Made by a program: the position numbers and the translations under genes
Part shown: piece by piece, positions 18,686 to 30,104 of the stretch
Position numbering within the stretch: the first letter of the stretch is position 1
Layout: each line of letters begins with the position of its first letter
The notes under the pieces: generated by a model
Told to the model about the DNA's origin: nothing
The model's database searches: none
The model's input: only the letters and a program-made list of their open reading frames with translations
NCBI GenBank assembly: GCA_037179335.1
Contig: JAKZHN010000041.1
Coordinates: forward strand, 1-64,000
DNA: 64,000 nucleotides
Origin: Cyclaneusma minus
Lineage: Eukaryota; Ascomycota; Leotiomycetes; Marthamycetales; Marthamycetaceae
Direction: 5' to 3'

Positions 18686-19108
18686 GACAACGGAAGGGTG
18701 AAACGAGGGACTTGAGGGAGTGAGAAAGACGGTGGGTGAAAGAGAGTAAGGGCTGGATGTTTTCCTGAGTCGCGTCTAAGAGACGGACTCGAAGCAGAAT
18801 GAGAGGTGATGGAATGGAGAAAGGAAGGTTGAGGAGAAATGGCCGGAGCTCTGGGTATCCACTAGCTCAGGACTTCACATCGAGGGTTCTTGAGGAAGGA
18901 ACGACTGTGTCACATGACGCTCGAACTTGGATGGGCATAGAGTTGAGCTTCGAGCCCACTGCAAGCTGAAACAGAAATCCAGGGGTTCCATGGACTGAGT
19001 ACGTCTTCAACCACACAAGACGACGTATCAATGCAAACGGTGTGTTTCATGTGTAGATTCCCATGCCATAAAGTATCGTCCGCTGACACCTCATATGCTG
19101 AAGGGACC
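18686..19108. other. Intergenic
   Basis: 423 bp between the start of the helical protein gene and the GRX5 stop. No gene or distinct motif seen. Confidence 0.5.
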
Positions 19109-19627
19109 TTAGCTCGACTCTCCTGCTTCGCCCAGGACCAGCACCTTCTTCTCCTCCAGTAGCTTGGTCAATTCGCCATTCTGATGCATTGAAACCAAGA
19201 TATCGCAACCGCCCACAAACTCGCCGTCAACGTAAAGCTGCGGTATCGTTGGCCATTCCGAGTATTCCTTGATTCCTGCGGGTATCCCATCAGTCTCTGT
19301 TTCCACAACACTTTGCACGCCCACCAATGACATACCTTGTCTCAGCTCCTCATCCTCCAGCACATTGAAGGCCGTGAACTTCGCCGGATCCACACCCTGC
19401 AGTCCCAGAATCTGAATGCTAGCTCTTGAAAATCCACACTGCGGTGTCTCAGGGGTGCCTTTCATGAACAGCACAACAGGCGCCGAGCTGACAGCCTTGT
19501 CGATTGCCTGCTTGGTTTCGGTATTCAGGAAGCGCGATGCGATTTGAGGAGTGGTGGCGAAGTTGAGGAACGGGTCGGGCGAGCTTGCCGCTCGAGCTGT
19601 GCGGATGGTTTGGCGGAAAGCCTGCAT
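19109..19627 (-). CDS. GRX5: Mitochondrial monothiol glutaredoxin
   Basis: Two exons, complement(19109..19275, 19336..19627); 152 aa. The CGFS active site (C64-S67, in GTPETPQCGFSRAS) and the segment EYSEWPTIPQLYVDGEFVGG identify a Grx5-type protein, which passes Fe-S clusters from the mitochondrial scaffold to target apoproteins. The N-terminus MQAFRQTIRTARAAS is Arg/Ala/Ser-rich without acids, as a matrix presequence should be. The 60-nt intron (GTATGT ... CCGCAG, phase 1) lies between ELRQ and GIKEYSEW. It is in frame and stop-free, so unspliced RNA would encode 20 extra residues. The unspliced version lacks family precedent, so I prefer the spliced form. Confidence 0.95.
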   Translation of the reverse strand: MQAFRQTIRTARAASSPDPFLNFATTPQIASRFLNTETKQAIDKAVSSAPVVLFMKGTPETPQCGFSRASIQILGLQGVDPAKFTAFNVLEDEELRQGMSLVGVQSVVETETDGIPAGIKEYSEWPTIPQLYVDGEFVGGCDILVSMHQNGELTKLLEEKKVLVLGEAGESS

Positions 19628-21998
19628 AATTGAGTTGTTAGATGTGATTGTCTGGAATTATCGGGAAGCTGAGGGACGGTAAAAGCTCACCTTTGGTAAT
19701 ACTGATCTGGCAAACATCTTTGCGGTGATTGTCGCGGAAGCTGGGAGATGTCGCGGGAGCTTGAGAAATAGAGACACCCCTGCTGCATATCCCTGCTAGC
19801 CGCACCTGGGGTTCCACATAGAGCTAACGGCTTCAATAACCTCGGACTGTGCTCATGTTCAAAGACATCACCGTTCACCACCTCTTTTGACTAGGACAGC
19901 AAATATTAGGTCTGCCATCAAGTGATGGACGAAGGAAGCCTCTCTGACTCAGAAGTGACAATGCTGTCCATGTTTCAAGTGACCCGGTGCACAAATCAGA
20001 TTCTCAAGCCCTGCTTCCCTTTTGAGCTTGCGACCGAGCACCCCGACATGCAACCGCCGTAGTTGAGGGCAGCAGGTATGGATCAGTAGGATTTGGAGGA
20101 CACTTGGTCGGTAGGCTGCTGCTGCTAGCAAGCCACCGAGTTGTTCAACCACCAAGCATTCCGAGTAAGTACCTTCTTCACCTGCTACTGCCCTGCGCTT
20201 TCTAACCATCTGCTATCTCCAGTCGATCGGGTACAGCCTGTTTCCGACCGGCACATTCAAGTTTGCCGTCTCGATCAGACCCGCGTTACTGCGCATCCGT
20301 CTCTCTTCTTCTCTGATGGTTGCACTCTATGGGGTCTTCTGAAATGGGTGCGTTGCTGAGTCTGATGGGTTGCTTGTTTGTTGCAGTGCCCAAAGCAGCA
20401 AGCATGTCATTTCTTCATCCAGCACCGGCAGACTCTGCTCTTTCCCAGTTAATACATCACGGCGTCTTTTCTCGGTTCATGCATTATGGCGTCTATGACA
20501 TGAATTTCTGCCTTCAAAGCATGAAAATATAATGAAAATAGCATACAAGAGATCAGTCACAGATGTTCAGTAAGTGTAAGAAACCGTCAGAGCCGTCATC
20601 GGCCCACACGCCCGTACACTTTCGACGAGAAGAAGAGTTTAGCGCTCGCCACGCTTGTTTACCCTGCCATAAGAGCACATCTATGGTTTTCTCTTCTCCA
20701 CCTCACCCTCCGCCTGCATCGGTAGGTAAGGAAACTGCTGCAGTCTGCCACGCAGCTTATATCCATGGAATCCAATTCATACAGGTACAGTCCCCGATCC
20801 ATGCCCAGCTTGCAGACTTTCCATTGACATCTGACAGGTAGCAGGTGTCTCTTGAGGCCTGCCGACTTCACTCTGGTCACGATGGTTGTCATCAGCGCGC
20901 GCCAGAAGAGATCCATTATGTAGTCAAGCGCGAGTTGACGGAGAAGGAGAAGACTGCCTACAAGCCTACTTTTCGGCCCAATTGGGAGTCGGACAAGCAT
21001 ACTGCTCCTGTCGTGGTATTGGTTGGATTCGGCCCACTTCGTGTACGGGGCAAGGACAGACTGGGCTTCAAGAAGGGAACGGCGGGCAAGGACAACTACA
21101 GGTGGAATAAGAGATGCAATCCCCCGACTGCGTTCTATCGACCCAGATATGACAGTCTTGTGATTGATGGGGCTTGGGTCTGGATGAAAAGCGTCTGAGA
21201 CCAGCAGCGGATGAGAAAGATTTGGGGGATATGAGCTCAGTAAGCTGCTGCGACTGTTGGCGAACTGCTGATAGACTAAGTGTTTTGAGTACCAAGTACA
21301 TCCTTCCACCACTGCTGCTCTGATGCACCCGTCTAACCATCTGCTCCCCCCAGAGAACTGAGTTATTCGTGTCTCCAAACTGGCCCCACAAGAGAGTATG
21401 GCACAGAGATAGGCGACAGAATACCACAGCTTTGCTTCATTTGACGGTCTTTCAACTGCTTTGTGTTCGATTTGGTTCAACACGTATCTTGCAATAAAGC
21501 TTTGAAAGAATGCCTCGTGAAAGCCCTCACCATCCAAGTAGCCACCCGACAAAAACAAAGTGTAAAAAAAGTACGCCGAACGAACATTTTACATGCGGAA
21601 CCCGTCTCAATTAGGTAGATAGGTAGGTACCACCTACTTTAGACCGGCGTACTTCTTCTGGGATTTTGCAGTAGCTCGAGTTGTCTGTCGACATGAAACA
21701 AAACTCCAGTCTCCCGGTGTCCTCAATAACACACGGGGGAGGAAACCGTGCATGGACAGCTTTTAACCTAGAAGACCGTCTAGAACCGTCGGAAACAGCA
21801 GCAAACTTGGGCACTGTTTCATCAGCATTTTGAGCAACGCACAGTGATTGCAAAGGAAAAGTGAATTCATGCCTCCCTGTTACTAACCACCAACAGTCCA
21901 GCCCTTGCAAAAGCCACCAATCAGAGCGCCTCCTAATCTCACAAAAGTTCACCGCGCGCACCTCATTTGAGACCTAGCATCTTACAGCTCACCACCTA
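19628..21998. other. 2.4-kb region with coding-like fragments but no definable gene
   Basis: Both strands carry open stretches. On the minus strand an open frame of about 299 codons spans 20659..21558 but has no ATG before about residue 186. On the plus strand 20845..21198 is open without an ATG. An intron-like segment (GTAAGT ... CTCCAG) occurs at about 20164-20221. None of the translations resembles a family I know. It may be a decayed gene, an untranslated RNA or simply 5' sequence of GRX5. Confidence 0.4.
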
Positions 21999-23528
21999 TC
22001 AAGCCTTATCCATCAACTCCTCAACAATCTTATCCTTCGTCCCCACTGTCTCCGCCGGCTCTGGTTTCCTACTCAGCTCCGCAGGCGCCGCCTCCTCCGC
22101 CTTCTTCTTCAACCTCTCCGTATCCTCCATCTTAATCTCCTTGCCCCCAACCCGATCCTTGCTCTCCTTCTCATCTTCAGAATCGCCCAGACTAAAAGGA
22201 TCATTTTCGGCCTCGCCGATAGGGCTAGGGTCGACGGTGGACAGGGGCTGCCATTTGCTCTGCTTGGTTGCAGACGAAGATAAGGGGGCTTCTTTGCCTA
22301 GCACCGCGGCTGCTTTGGGTGAGGCGCGGTAGAGTTCATTGCTGCTGTTGTCTGCGATGTCAATGGGGCGTTCTTGGAAAGACACTTTGCGGGGGCCTTC
22401 CACTTCAGAGGAGGTCTTTGGGATGGCGGGGGTAGGCTTGAAGAGGTCGGGGTTGGCTAGGGGGCGGGTTGATCTACGAGCTGGTGCTGTTATTTGAATG
22501 TTAGAAAATCATGCATCATTCCATGTTTGTATAAGGGGTAAAGGGGAACTTACTGCCGTCGCTGTTAAAATGCATGCCAGCAAAATCGTCGCCCAGAACT
22601 TGTGGGTCAGCATCATAGCGCCCGTAATCACCACTCGCTCTTCCCACATCGCCACTTCTCCTCTGACTTCCCTGCGCCGAACTCGAGCCCTGACCCTGAC
22701 GGTCCTCTTCAGTATCATCTCCCTCGATCTTCTTCTTCAGATCCTTGATCCAACCGTTGAACTTGTTTTGCGTTTCGAGGAATCCTTTTCGCAGATTCTC
22801 TTTGATGACTGGTAGGTCGTCATCGAGAAAGCTGTATTCCTCATCGCGGAGCTCGTTCGGCTTCAAGCCCGTCCCCCGTGTGCCTTGGGCTTGGCGTGGT
22901 CTTGCCTGTTCTCTGCTGCTGCCCCTGCTGCTGCCTTGGTATCTGATGTCGTATTGCTCGGCGAGCTGGCGTGCGTACAGCTCGTCGGCTTCGACCTGGG
23001 ATAGGGGGGTGGAGCCTTGGGGTGCGTTTGCGGGACGGGGAGGCTGAGGTGGTGGTACCTCTTTCGCGGCATCTGGATCCGACATACCTAGTTTCAAAGT
23101 ATCAGCTCACGAGCAGGCAGTAGTATAGTGTTCGGACATACCAAGCAGAGCATTGAAAGCAGGTTCAATGCGGCCTCCGCTGGCTATAAGCACAGCTTTG
23201 ACAACCGCCGCATCGATGCTGGGGAAAGCTTCCTTCAGGGTATTCTCAGCTTGCTGCTGGGGGCTCACAGGGCGCGGAGGCTTTGGAGGAGGAGGCTGGT
23301 CCTCAGATGCCGGCTTTGCTTGCGCTTCGGAGGTTGGAGCAGATGGCGCATCGTGGCCTAGAGTTGCGGTCTCTGGGACATCGTCATCGTCGGACATGTC
23401 GAGGGGTCGAACGGTGGTGGGCGACTCGCCGCCAGTGCCAGTTGGGCTCTTGATCTGTATCTATCAGCTGTTTGAGCGAGAGCGGATGTGCAGTGAAAAC
23501 ATACGGGAGAAGCTTTGGAATCCGCCAT
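21999..23528 (-). CDS. CUE-domain ubiquitin-binding protein (Cue5-like), apparent frameshift
   Basis: Four exons, complement(21999..22487, 22554..23087, 23142..23454, 23505..23528). The first exon codes only eight residues (MADSKASP). A CUE domain sits near residues 80-125: AENTLKEAFPSIDAAVVKAV ... FNALLGMSDPDA, with the MFP-like and LL motifs in recognisable form. CUE domains bind ubiquitin; yeast Cue5 links ubiquitinated cargo to autophagy. The rest is charged and disordered, with DDLPVIKENLRKGFLETQNK and an acidic tail (ENDPFSLGDSEDE). All splice sites are good, but exon 4 starts in one frame (STRPLANPDLF) and continues convincingly in another from about 22439. One surplus base within 22408-22457, most simply the CC at 22440-22441, breaks it; the literal frame stops at 22405. 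This could be a base error or a true mutation. Confidence 0.78.
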
Positions 23529-24488
23529 TCTTGGTGTGTTGAGTAGAGCAGAGCTGCAGCTAAGAGATCAGGGTCTAGTGTCAGTTCCAGGAGTAGCTGC
23601 GGGCGATGATGGAGGCTAGGTACGGTCTGCTAAAAGCGAGTGAAACAGATGATGTCTTCGCAGCAAGCAGTGCTGTGTCTGGAATCTGGTTACTGGGTGC
23701 CTGGTCGCTTTTATTGTGTTACTGGTTGAAATTCATGCTCTCGGCTCGGTCTAAAAGTGCCCCTCCAAGGCTCTAAAGCTGGTGCCATACTGGCAAGAGG
23801 ACAGCAGCGACTTGACTCCTTGAGCACAAAGACACCACGTCCTTAGCACAACAGCACATGCGAGATCAATTCATTGGACGTCTTTGTACTCATTTGTGTT
23901 CTTGCATTATGTTCAGCTTTTATTGACCTCCCCCTAGCTGTGTTTATCCAGGAGTACTCGGATGCCGAAGTGGCACAACATTGAAATGCATTCATGCCAC
24001 CCACCGCTATGCAACCTCTCCTTCTATGCCTTGCCCCCTCTTCATATCATAATGCCGGTAATACGCCACTGACGCTGTAGCCACATCTACAGCGGACGAA
24101 AAAACAAAGAACCAGCGAGCTTGCCCTCTTATCGCCAGGAACATGCAGTGCGTCGAGAATATCTGCAGCAAGCACTATTATACATCACTATAACACGCCC
24201 AAGAGCACAGCAACAGAAAGCCGCAGTGTCGCTCAGGAAATGGAAACTTATCGAACAGGGTAAAAGCTGGTCACGGCCAGGAAGGTGAATGGACAAAAGA
24301 GCGCCAACTCCGCTATGCAAACAAGGACTGGTTGCTGGAAAAGGTGAATGAGAATTTGCTTATGGAGTCCGACCCAAAGCCTGCGCTGTTTCGTTGGATC
24401 TTCATGCGTTATATCGTGCGCCATCTCTTTAAGAGTGAATGCCGTCGGGGAAAGGGAAGGGTCCTGCCAATACAGACTGAAGCATCGA
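23529..24488. other. Intergenic
   Basis: About 1 kb between the CUE protein start and the KRE6 stop. No credible gene or conserved motif seen. Confidence 0.5.
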
Positions 24489-26683
24489 TCAAGAGCTTTC
24501 AGCAGTACAGTCGTCCACAAAAGAGTTTGTGGGCCACGTGTAATTGGTATCAGCCCTGCAAATTGTGTTAGCAACGCTTCAGAAGATAAAGGTATAGGAG
24601 ATTTTGACATACCACATGGTCAAATTAGGATTTGCGTACGGCTCTGGGTGATTGGTGATATAGTCCGTCGTTGGGTAGCCTGGAGGGTCGCAGGTCACGC
24701 TCTCACTACCTTCCTCCTGGTAGATGCGAACATAATCAAAGCGCATGGTCGCAGGCATCATCTCTACCAAGTTGGGAAGGAAGACTGTGGCGAAACTGTT
24801 GGACATGCCGAAATTCATGACAATTGCCATTGGCTCTTCTGGCATGGTTCGCTGACCCACGTTGCCATTGGGCCTGATGGCTCGGGCGTCCAAGTGCCAG
24901 GTGTAGTTCTCTCCCACAATCCAGTTGATATTACCGTCGTCACCTGGAGTATACTCAAATCCGTAGACCTGGTAAGCGTTGCCATCGTACCAATCGTTAT
25001 CCAGCCAGGTCGTTGCAGAGATAGCTTCCTGGTAGGGTCCACCACGGTAGGCGTTCATGCTGGTAATCTCATGATCATATACCGCCACATAGTCGTAGTC
25101 GGGGGCGTACCAAATGTCGAAGGGAGCGATTTGGTAAGACTGGGACACAAGACCGTTCGCACCATCATAACTGCCAGGACCCATGAAGCCCACACTTGCT
25201 TCGATGGCATCGATTTCGGGTGCTGTGCGGGTGACACCAGCATTGGGGTGCTCCTGGTTTTTGCAGGTGCAGGCTGGCAACTTCATACCAGGAAGCAAAC
25301 TTATGCCATCCGTAGAACTCTGGTTGTGGGTGATTCCCATATCACAGTCGTCCACATAGCTGTAAGGCCACATGCCGTCGGTCGTAGCTGGATATCCGGG
25401 ACGTCCTAGATTTCCCATAGCCCAGAAACCAGGCCAGAAACCTTCGACTTCTCCTGATCCGGGCAAAGATATACTAGCTTCCATGCGGCCACCTTTGAAG
25501 CATAGCTTGTTCCATGACTGTATCATCCCGGAGCGGTAGTTCAGATTGTGGTTCTGGAAAGCATCAAAGCGGAGGTTGAGAGTGCCATTCGCTGTGCTTG
25601 CAGCGTCCGGGTCATACCACTCCAAATCCTGGGTCACACCATACCAAATATCGACAGCTTGAAGATAAGGATCATCGTCTTCATAGAAAGTCCTGCCATC
25701 AGTGTTGAACTCGTCGGAGAACTAGCCATGTGTCAGCAAACCGAATAGACTATGTCAAGGATAAAGTGTACATACCACTAGCTTCATGGTTTTGCCATCC
25801 CAGGATGTTTTGGTATGAGCGGAAGTAGGTGTATCAGGATCAATGAGACCGGTCCGTAGGTTTTTCAACAGCGCCATCGAATCTGACAGACAGTCGGGAT
25901 CTGTTGAACATTCATTCACCACCTCATGCGACTCCACGTATCTCTTTACGAAAGTCCTTTGTACAGTTAGCTTCAGGCGTCATTTCCTTAGGATCAAACC
26001 GAGACATACAAGATGGGAAAGGCGACCATGAGGGTTATCATTCCCAAAGCCAAGATTGTCATGCCCGTCAAGTTTTCCATTCCTCTCCTGTGGCAAATAG
26101 TACATTCGTCTCGGTCGTTGTCGCTGGGATCGGGGTTGTGGAGATAGTCGTCTTTCTCAACGTCTTCAGGGAACAGGAGTAGGCCAGCTGATGGCATGAT
26201 GTTGAACTTCTCAGCGACCGTCTGGGTGTTGATGTTATCATCGTCGCTACCAGCCCTCGACGGAGCTCTCGAGTCGTCAAATGGAGAGGCAAACGGCCCC
26301 ATTGCCATACTTCGGCTGTCCCTACTCCCCGCATCCGAGCTCCAACTCGATCTCCGCGACGACATTTGCGATGCTGATCGTGGCGATGTTGCATCATCAG
26401 CGGCGTTGTCCTGGTATGGCCGCGGACCTCTATTTCTCGAGGGAGGAAGCAACATCTCGGATGACTCTGCTATTCCAGGAGCCTCATAAAGCCCCTGACC
26501 TGCAGGGCCGGCGGACGACTGACCCGACATTCCCCCGCCTGTACTGCCCGTGGGCAGTAACTGTCTTGCAGTACCGGGCGTGGTCGCGGTCGAGGGCGAG
26601 GTAATGTTCATCGAATCCGAGCCACCGCCCGAATTTACAGTGATATGCGGCGGACGCCTAGGTTGGAACGACCCATTGTCCAT
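24489..26683 (-). CDS. KRE6: Kre6/Skn1-type beta-1,6-glucan synthesis protein (GH16)
   Basis: Four exons, complement(24489..24555, 24613..25721, 25776..25956, 26010..26683); 676 aa. It is a type II membrane protein of the secretory pathway needed for beta-1,6-glucan in the cell wall. The cytoplasmic N-terminus (about 200 residues) is Ser/Pro/Gly-rich. One membrane span follows at about residues 206-227 (MTILALGMITLMVAFPIL). The lumenal glycoside hydrolase family 16-like domain runs from about 285 to 655, opening with LVFSDEFNTDGRTF and containing the catalytic motif EIDAIE (about E454, D456, E459). The 67-nt last exon restores the family's C-terminus (ADTNYTWPTNSFVDDC). I cannot separate Kre6 from Skn1 orthology. 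The start is the ATG at 26683; an upstream GTG in the same frame is ignored. Confidence 0.93.
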
Positions 26684-28563
26684 CTTGGCAGGGTGCACAC
26701 GCAAGCCCGAAAGAGTGCGCGATGTCTGCCGGTGATGTGTTGCGGGTCTTTACGGCGCTCTTGCGGGCTTACGATGCTCGCTCGGTGTCGAGGTCGGGAG
26801 GGTGGATCGTCGGTTATAATGAGCGCATTGAAAAGAGTGACTATGAAGCTGTTGCAGGGCCTGCGAGCAGAAGGTCGAGGAGGAGGGTGGATGAACGCGT
26901 GCCTCGATGGTGGCGGTCCTTTCTGGGTGCGCTTCGCGGTGGTGTTCGAGGGGAGTCGAAATTGTGGGTGTTGAATCGGAGCCGGTCGTCGGTGGTCGAA
27001 AGGGAGGTGGGTGGTACAGGACGGGCGTTGGTTGAGGGCCCGGCAACACGATTTGCCTGCTGGTCGCTGGTGGTGTCGGTCGCAGGATTTTGGGGCAGTG
27101 CGAAATGCGAATGGAGTCGATAGGGAGAAGCGCACGCGGGAGAGGCTTCAAGAGTTGGGGCGCCCAGCGGAAAAGCTTGGTTAGCCGGCATTCTGCCACT
27201 GAACCCGGTCCAAATGCACGCCTAGCGGCTGTACCGCAATTTTACTGCACATTAATTAACGAGCCCACGAACTATGTATCATGCTGCATCAGTCAGAGAG
27301 CGTCACTGCGATAACGATCTCCCAGAATTGTGATTTCCTATACTCAGGGGCCAAGTGCAAGTGCAACGCAAGTCCGCTCATGCAGCACTTCAATCTCGTG
27401 CTCGCTGAGGTACATACTATCGCCATGTTGCCGCCCTCGCATTCTTTGCCTTAACTTAAAACTTCACGCCTATGTCCCCAACTCCTGCCACGCTGGTCTG
27501 CTCTTAGCTCCCCCCTGCTATTAATACCCGACAAGCATAGCCTCAATATTCACGCCGAATCACCACTCCAGTCAGTCTGTCCACTTCTCCGCCGCCACTA
27601 CTGCTATGCACTTCTGCCAGACCTGCAGAAGAGGCCGAACCGAACTGTGCTTGGCTTTGTGCAAACCCGCGAATTATGAATGACATCAGACGGCGCCGGC
27701 AAGCTGGGAATGGCTGTGTACATAGGGGTGGTCCGCTCTCCATTGGTGCCCTGGCAAGCCGACCGGTGTCGCCTGCAGCGTGCCTGAAACGGGCTTGATT
27801 CGTGCCCTGATCATGATGGTGCCATCGTATTAAATCCACTCTTGATAGCCACCAGCCGACTGTGGCCAATGGCGACAACCTGGCCGCCTAAAACACGAGT
27901 ACACATCCTGCCAAATAGCCAAATACGACGACTATTTCGACTGGACTTTCTTCAACTTTCAGCCTTCTGGCTTGACTTGACACATCTGGGACCTGACCAC
28001 ATAGTGACATGGCCTACATGTGCTCCAAACGATAAACCCCGAGTCACCAAACTATAAAGACTTGTCAGCCTGAGCTACATTCAACCGACAATTCCAGATT
28101 TCCAGTCTGAGAGAACTAGAAGCCAGATCCTACTTTCTGTTTCCCGTTTCAGATATAAGATTCTAGAAAGACATTCGACAGTTCAGCTTGTAAGTCTGGC
28201 CAAGACCCAAGTCAAGAAGTGACCAAATGCATTAGAAGCAGCGGACTTGATACACGACTGGAAAGTTCACCTCGGAACTGACAGTAGACTACATGGTGCA
28301 GAGGGGCTCAGGTTGTAGAGAAGTTTGACTGGAAGTGGAAATGTCAGGAATGCTTCAGGAGTCCAGCTATCTCATCAAAGTATTTGATTCTGATGCCGTG
28401 CTAATTTCAACAAGGTATCGTACAAATACAACCGCGTCCTAGAAAGCCGTAATATCAAGACCGAGCAAGACGTTGGCTGCTCATAATGCATCGCAGGTGA
28501 ATGGGAATACGCCAACGAAAGAATCAACACAGAAGAGCTTCCCAGGGGCAGGTCAGTCAAGAC
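26684..28563. other. Intergenic, long upstream region of KRE6
   Basis: About 1.9 kb. The first 500 bp are GC-rich and open in several frames at once (up to 166 codons), which is a composition effect and not coding. No promoter element can be named with confidence. Confidence 0.5.
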
Positions 28564-29758
28564 TCAGCTCTCAATAGCCAAGGCCTTCACTCCGACCAAC
28601 CTCTTCGCCTCCTTATCCACCCCCAGAACCCAATATTCCACCCTCACGCCACCAAGCTCGATCCTATAAACCTTCACCTCGCTATCGTTCGCCGCCTTCT
28701 TCGTAGCATCCACAACTCCCTTATACATCCCCTCCCTGTCCCACGCCTCCACCGTCAAAACATCCACACCCGCCTGCTCCTTCTCTGGATGATCGACCAA
28801 CTTCGCAAATGCCGCTGTCCACCCCAAAAGAGTCAGCAAAGTATCACAAAAATTACAGGTCTGAATCCGCACTCCCACTTCTTCTCACTTCCCCCAGGCC
28901 CCACACTCCTCAACCCCCCATATCCCCTCTCAGGACTCAAGCAACAAAAGAAGAAGGAAGAAAGAAACATACCTCCATCCGGCAGCCCCTCCCCCTCCCA
29001 CGCCAAACTAACAGCCTCAAACACCTCATCCGCATCACTAACATAAACCGCATCCTCACTCTCCACCGCCTGTTGCAAAACCTGCGGCACCTCCCCATCC
29101 ACAGTCTTCAGCTGCACCTTCCCACCCCCACTCTTCGTCTGCACATCCTCGCCCCCCTCATTCGGGTCTCGATTCGCCTTCTCCAAAAAGTCCATATAAT
29201 CTTCGTCGGTCGCCATCTTAGCGTCGGTAGGAAGTTCCGTAGCTTGCGTAGCTCCGCTCGTAACTTCAGGTTCGGAATTTGTAGTAGCTTCGCCAGTAGC
29301 TTTATGAGTATTAGAGCCTTCTGCGGAGGTCTGTAAGCTTCTAGCTCGCGCGGGAATAAAACAGCCTCCTTTCAGATCCACGTCCGCTTTCTGGATGGCA
29401 AACGGTGTCACGCACCAGGCAGCTCGTGAAGCTGTCCCGCTTGTCCGCTCGCTGCGGCCAGTCCAGAGCGTGGCAAAAGAGCTTGACCCTCCGAGTGTGG
29501 CAGAGCTTGGCCGTCGAGCTCTGCAGAAGCTGGAGAGCCTTGCTCGCCCGAGGGCTGTGCTCTTGGCTGCTGCGTGGAACTGTATGTTGGCGGTAGTGAT
29601 GGCGGCGCCGGTGTCGCGGGCGTCTGCTCTTCGGAGAGCTCGGGCACACCTCGAGATTGGGGAATCGTCTGGGGTCTGTAGTTCTCTTCGATCTTCTGTT
29701 GCTTGCGCCGCTTGTGTTTCTTGGTCCCGATGGCGATGGCTGAAATTATCACGCCCAT
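28564..29758 (-). CDS. Conserved fungal protein of unknown function
   Basis: Proposed exons complement(28564..28814, 28973..29320, 29416..29758); 313 aa. The C-terminal half is a compact domain: MATDEDYMDFLEKANRDPNE, then SEDAVYVSDADEVFEAVSL, and after a 158-nt intron AAFAKLVDHPEKEQ ... VKVYRIELGGVRVEYWVLG. The acidic residues and alternating strands look like a conserved alpha/beta fold, but I know no name for it. The N-terminal exon starts MGVIISAIAIGTKKHKRRKQ, a short hydrophobic stretch followed by a basic cluster, then Pro/Gln/Ser-rich sequence. The exon 1/2 junction is my weakest choice (GTGCGT donor, CCGCAG acceptor, 95 nt). The internal ATG at 29216 would give a shorter protein with just the conserved domain. 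Confidence 0.6.
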
Positions 29759-30104
29759 GGTCTTTTGAAATGCGGGCGGGGCTCGCACCGCGATAACAGA
29801 AGTCGATAAGGTGGGGACAAAGCACTGGTAGAATGACGCACGACTTCAACAAGAAACTTTCGATGATGAGGAAATATGGAATGCTACGGAGATGAATCTA
29901 CGATGTGGACTTGGAGTTACTTCACGCATATACGAGCTTCTACATGTAGACAAATTTACGTGCTGGCGAATGGTTGCATTGCTTTTCATTCAATGGCAGC
30001 TAAGGCTGATGGTCACGAGCCCACCCTTTTGGCGTACCACACGTGAATTATCCCCCAACCCCAAAGCACCAGAACCCGAGAACAGAAAACAAGCCAGGAA
30101 ACGC
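29759..30104. other. Intergenic
   Basis: 346 bp between the preceding gene's start and the RPL3 stop. Nothing seen. Confidence 0.5.

Noticed and set aside
20659..21558. Minus-strand open frame of about 299 codons as a gene
   Set aside because: Begins with a non-ATG codon, first Met is far inside, no family resemblance; kept only as an observation.
26635..27199. Overlapping frames of 109-166 codons upstream of KRE6
   Set aside because: Several frames on both strands are open at once in GC-rich DNA, with no conserved motif; a composition effect.
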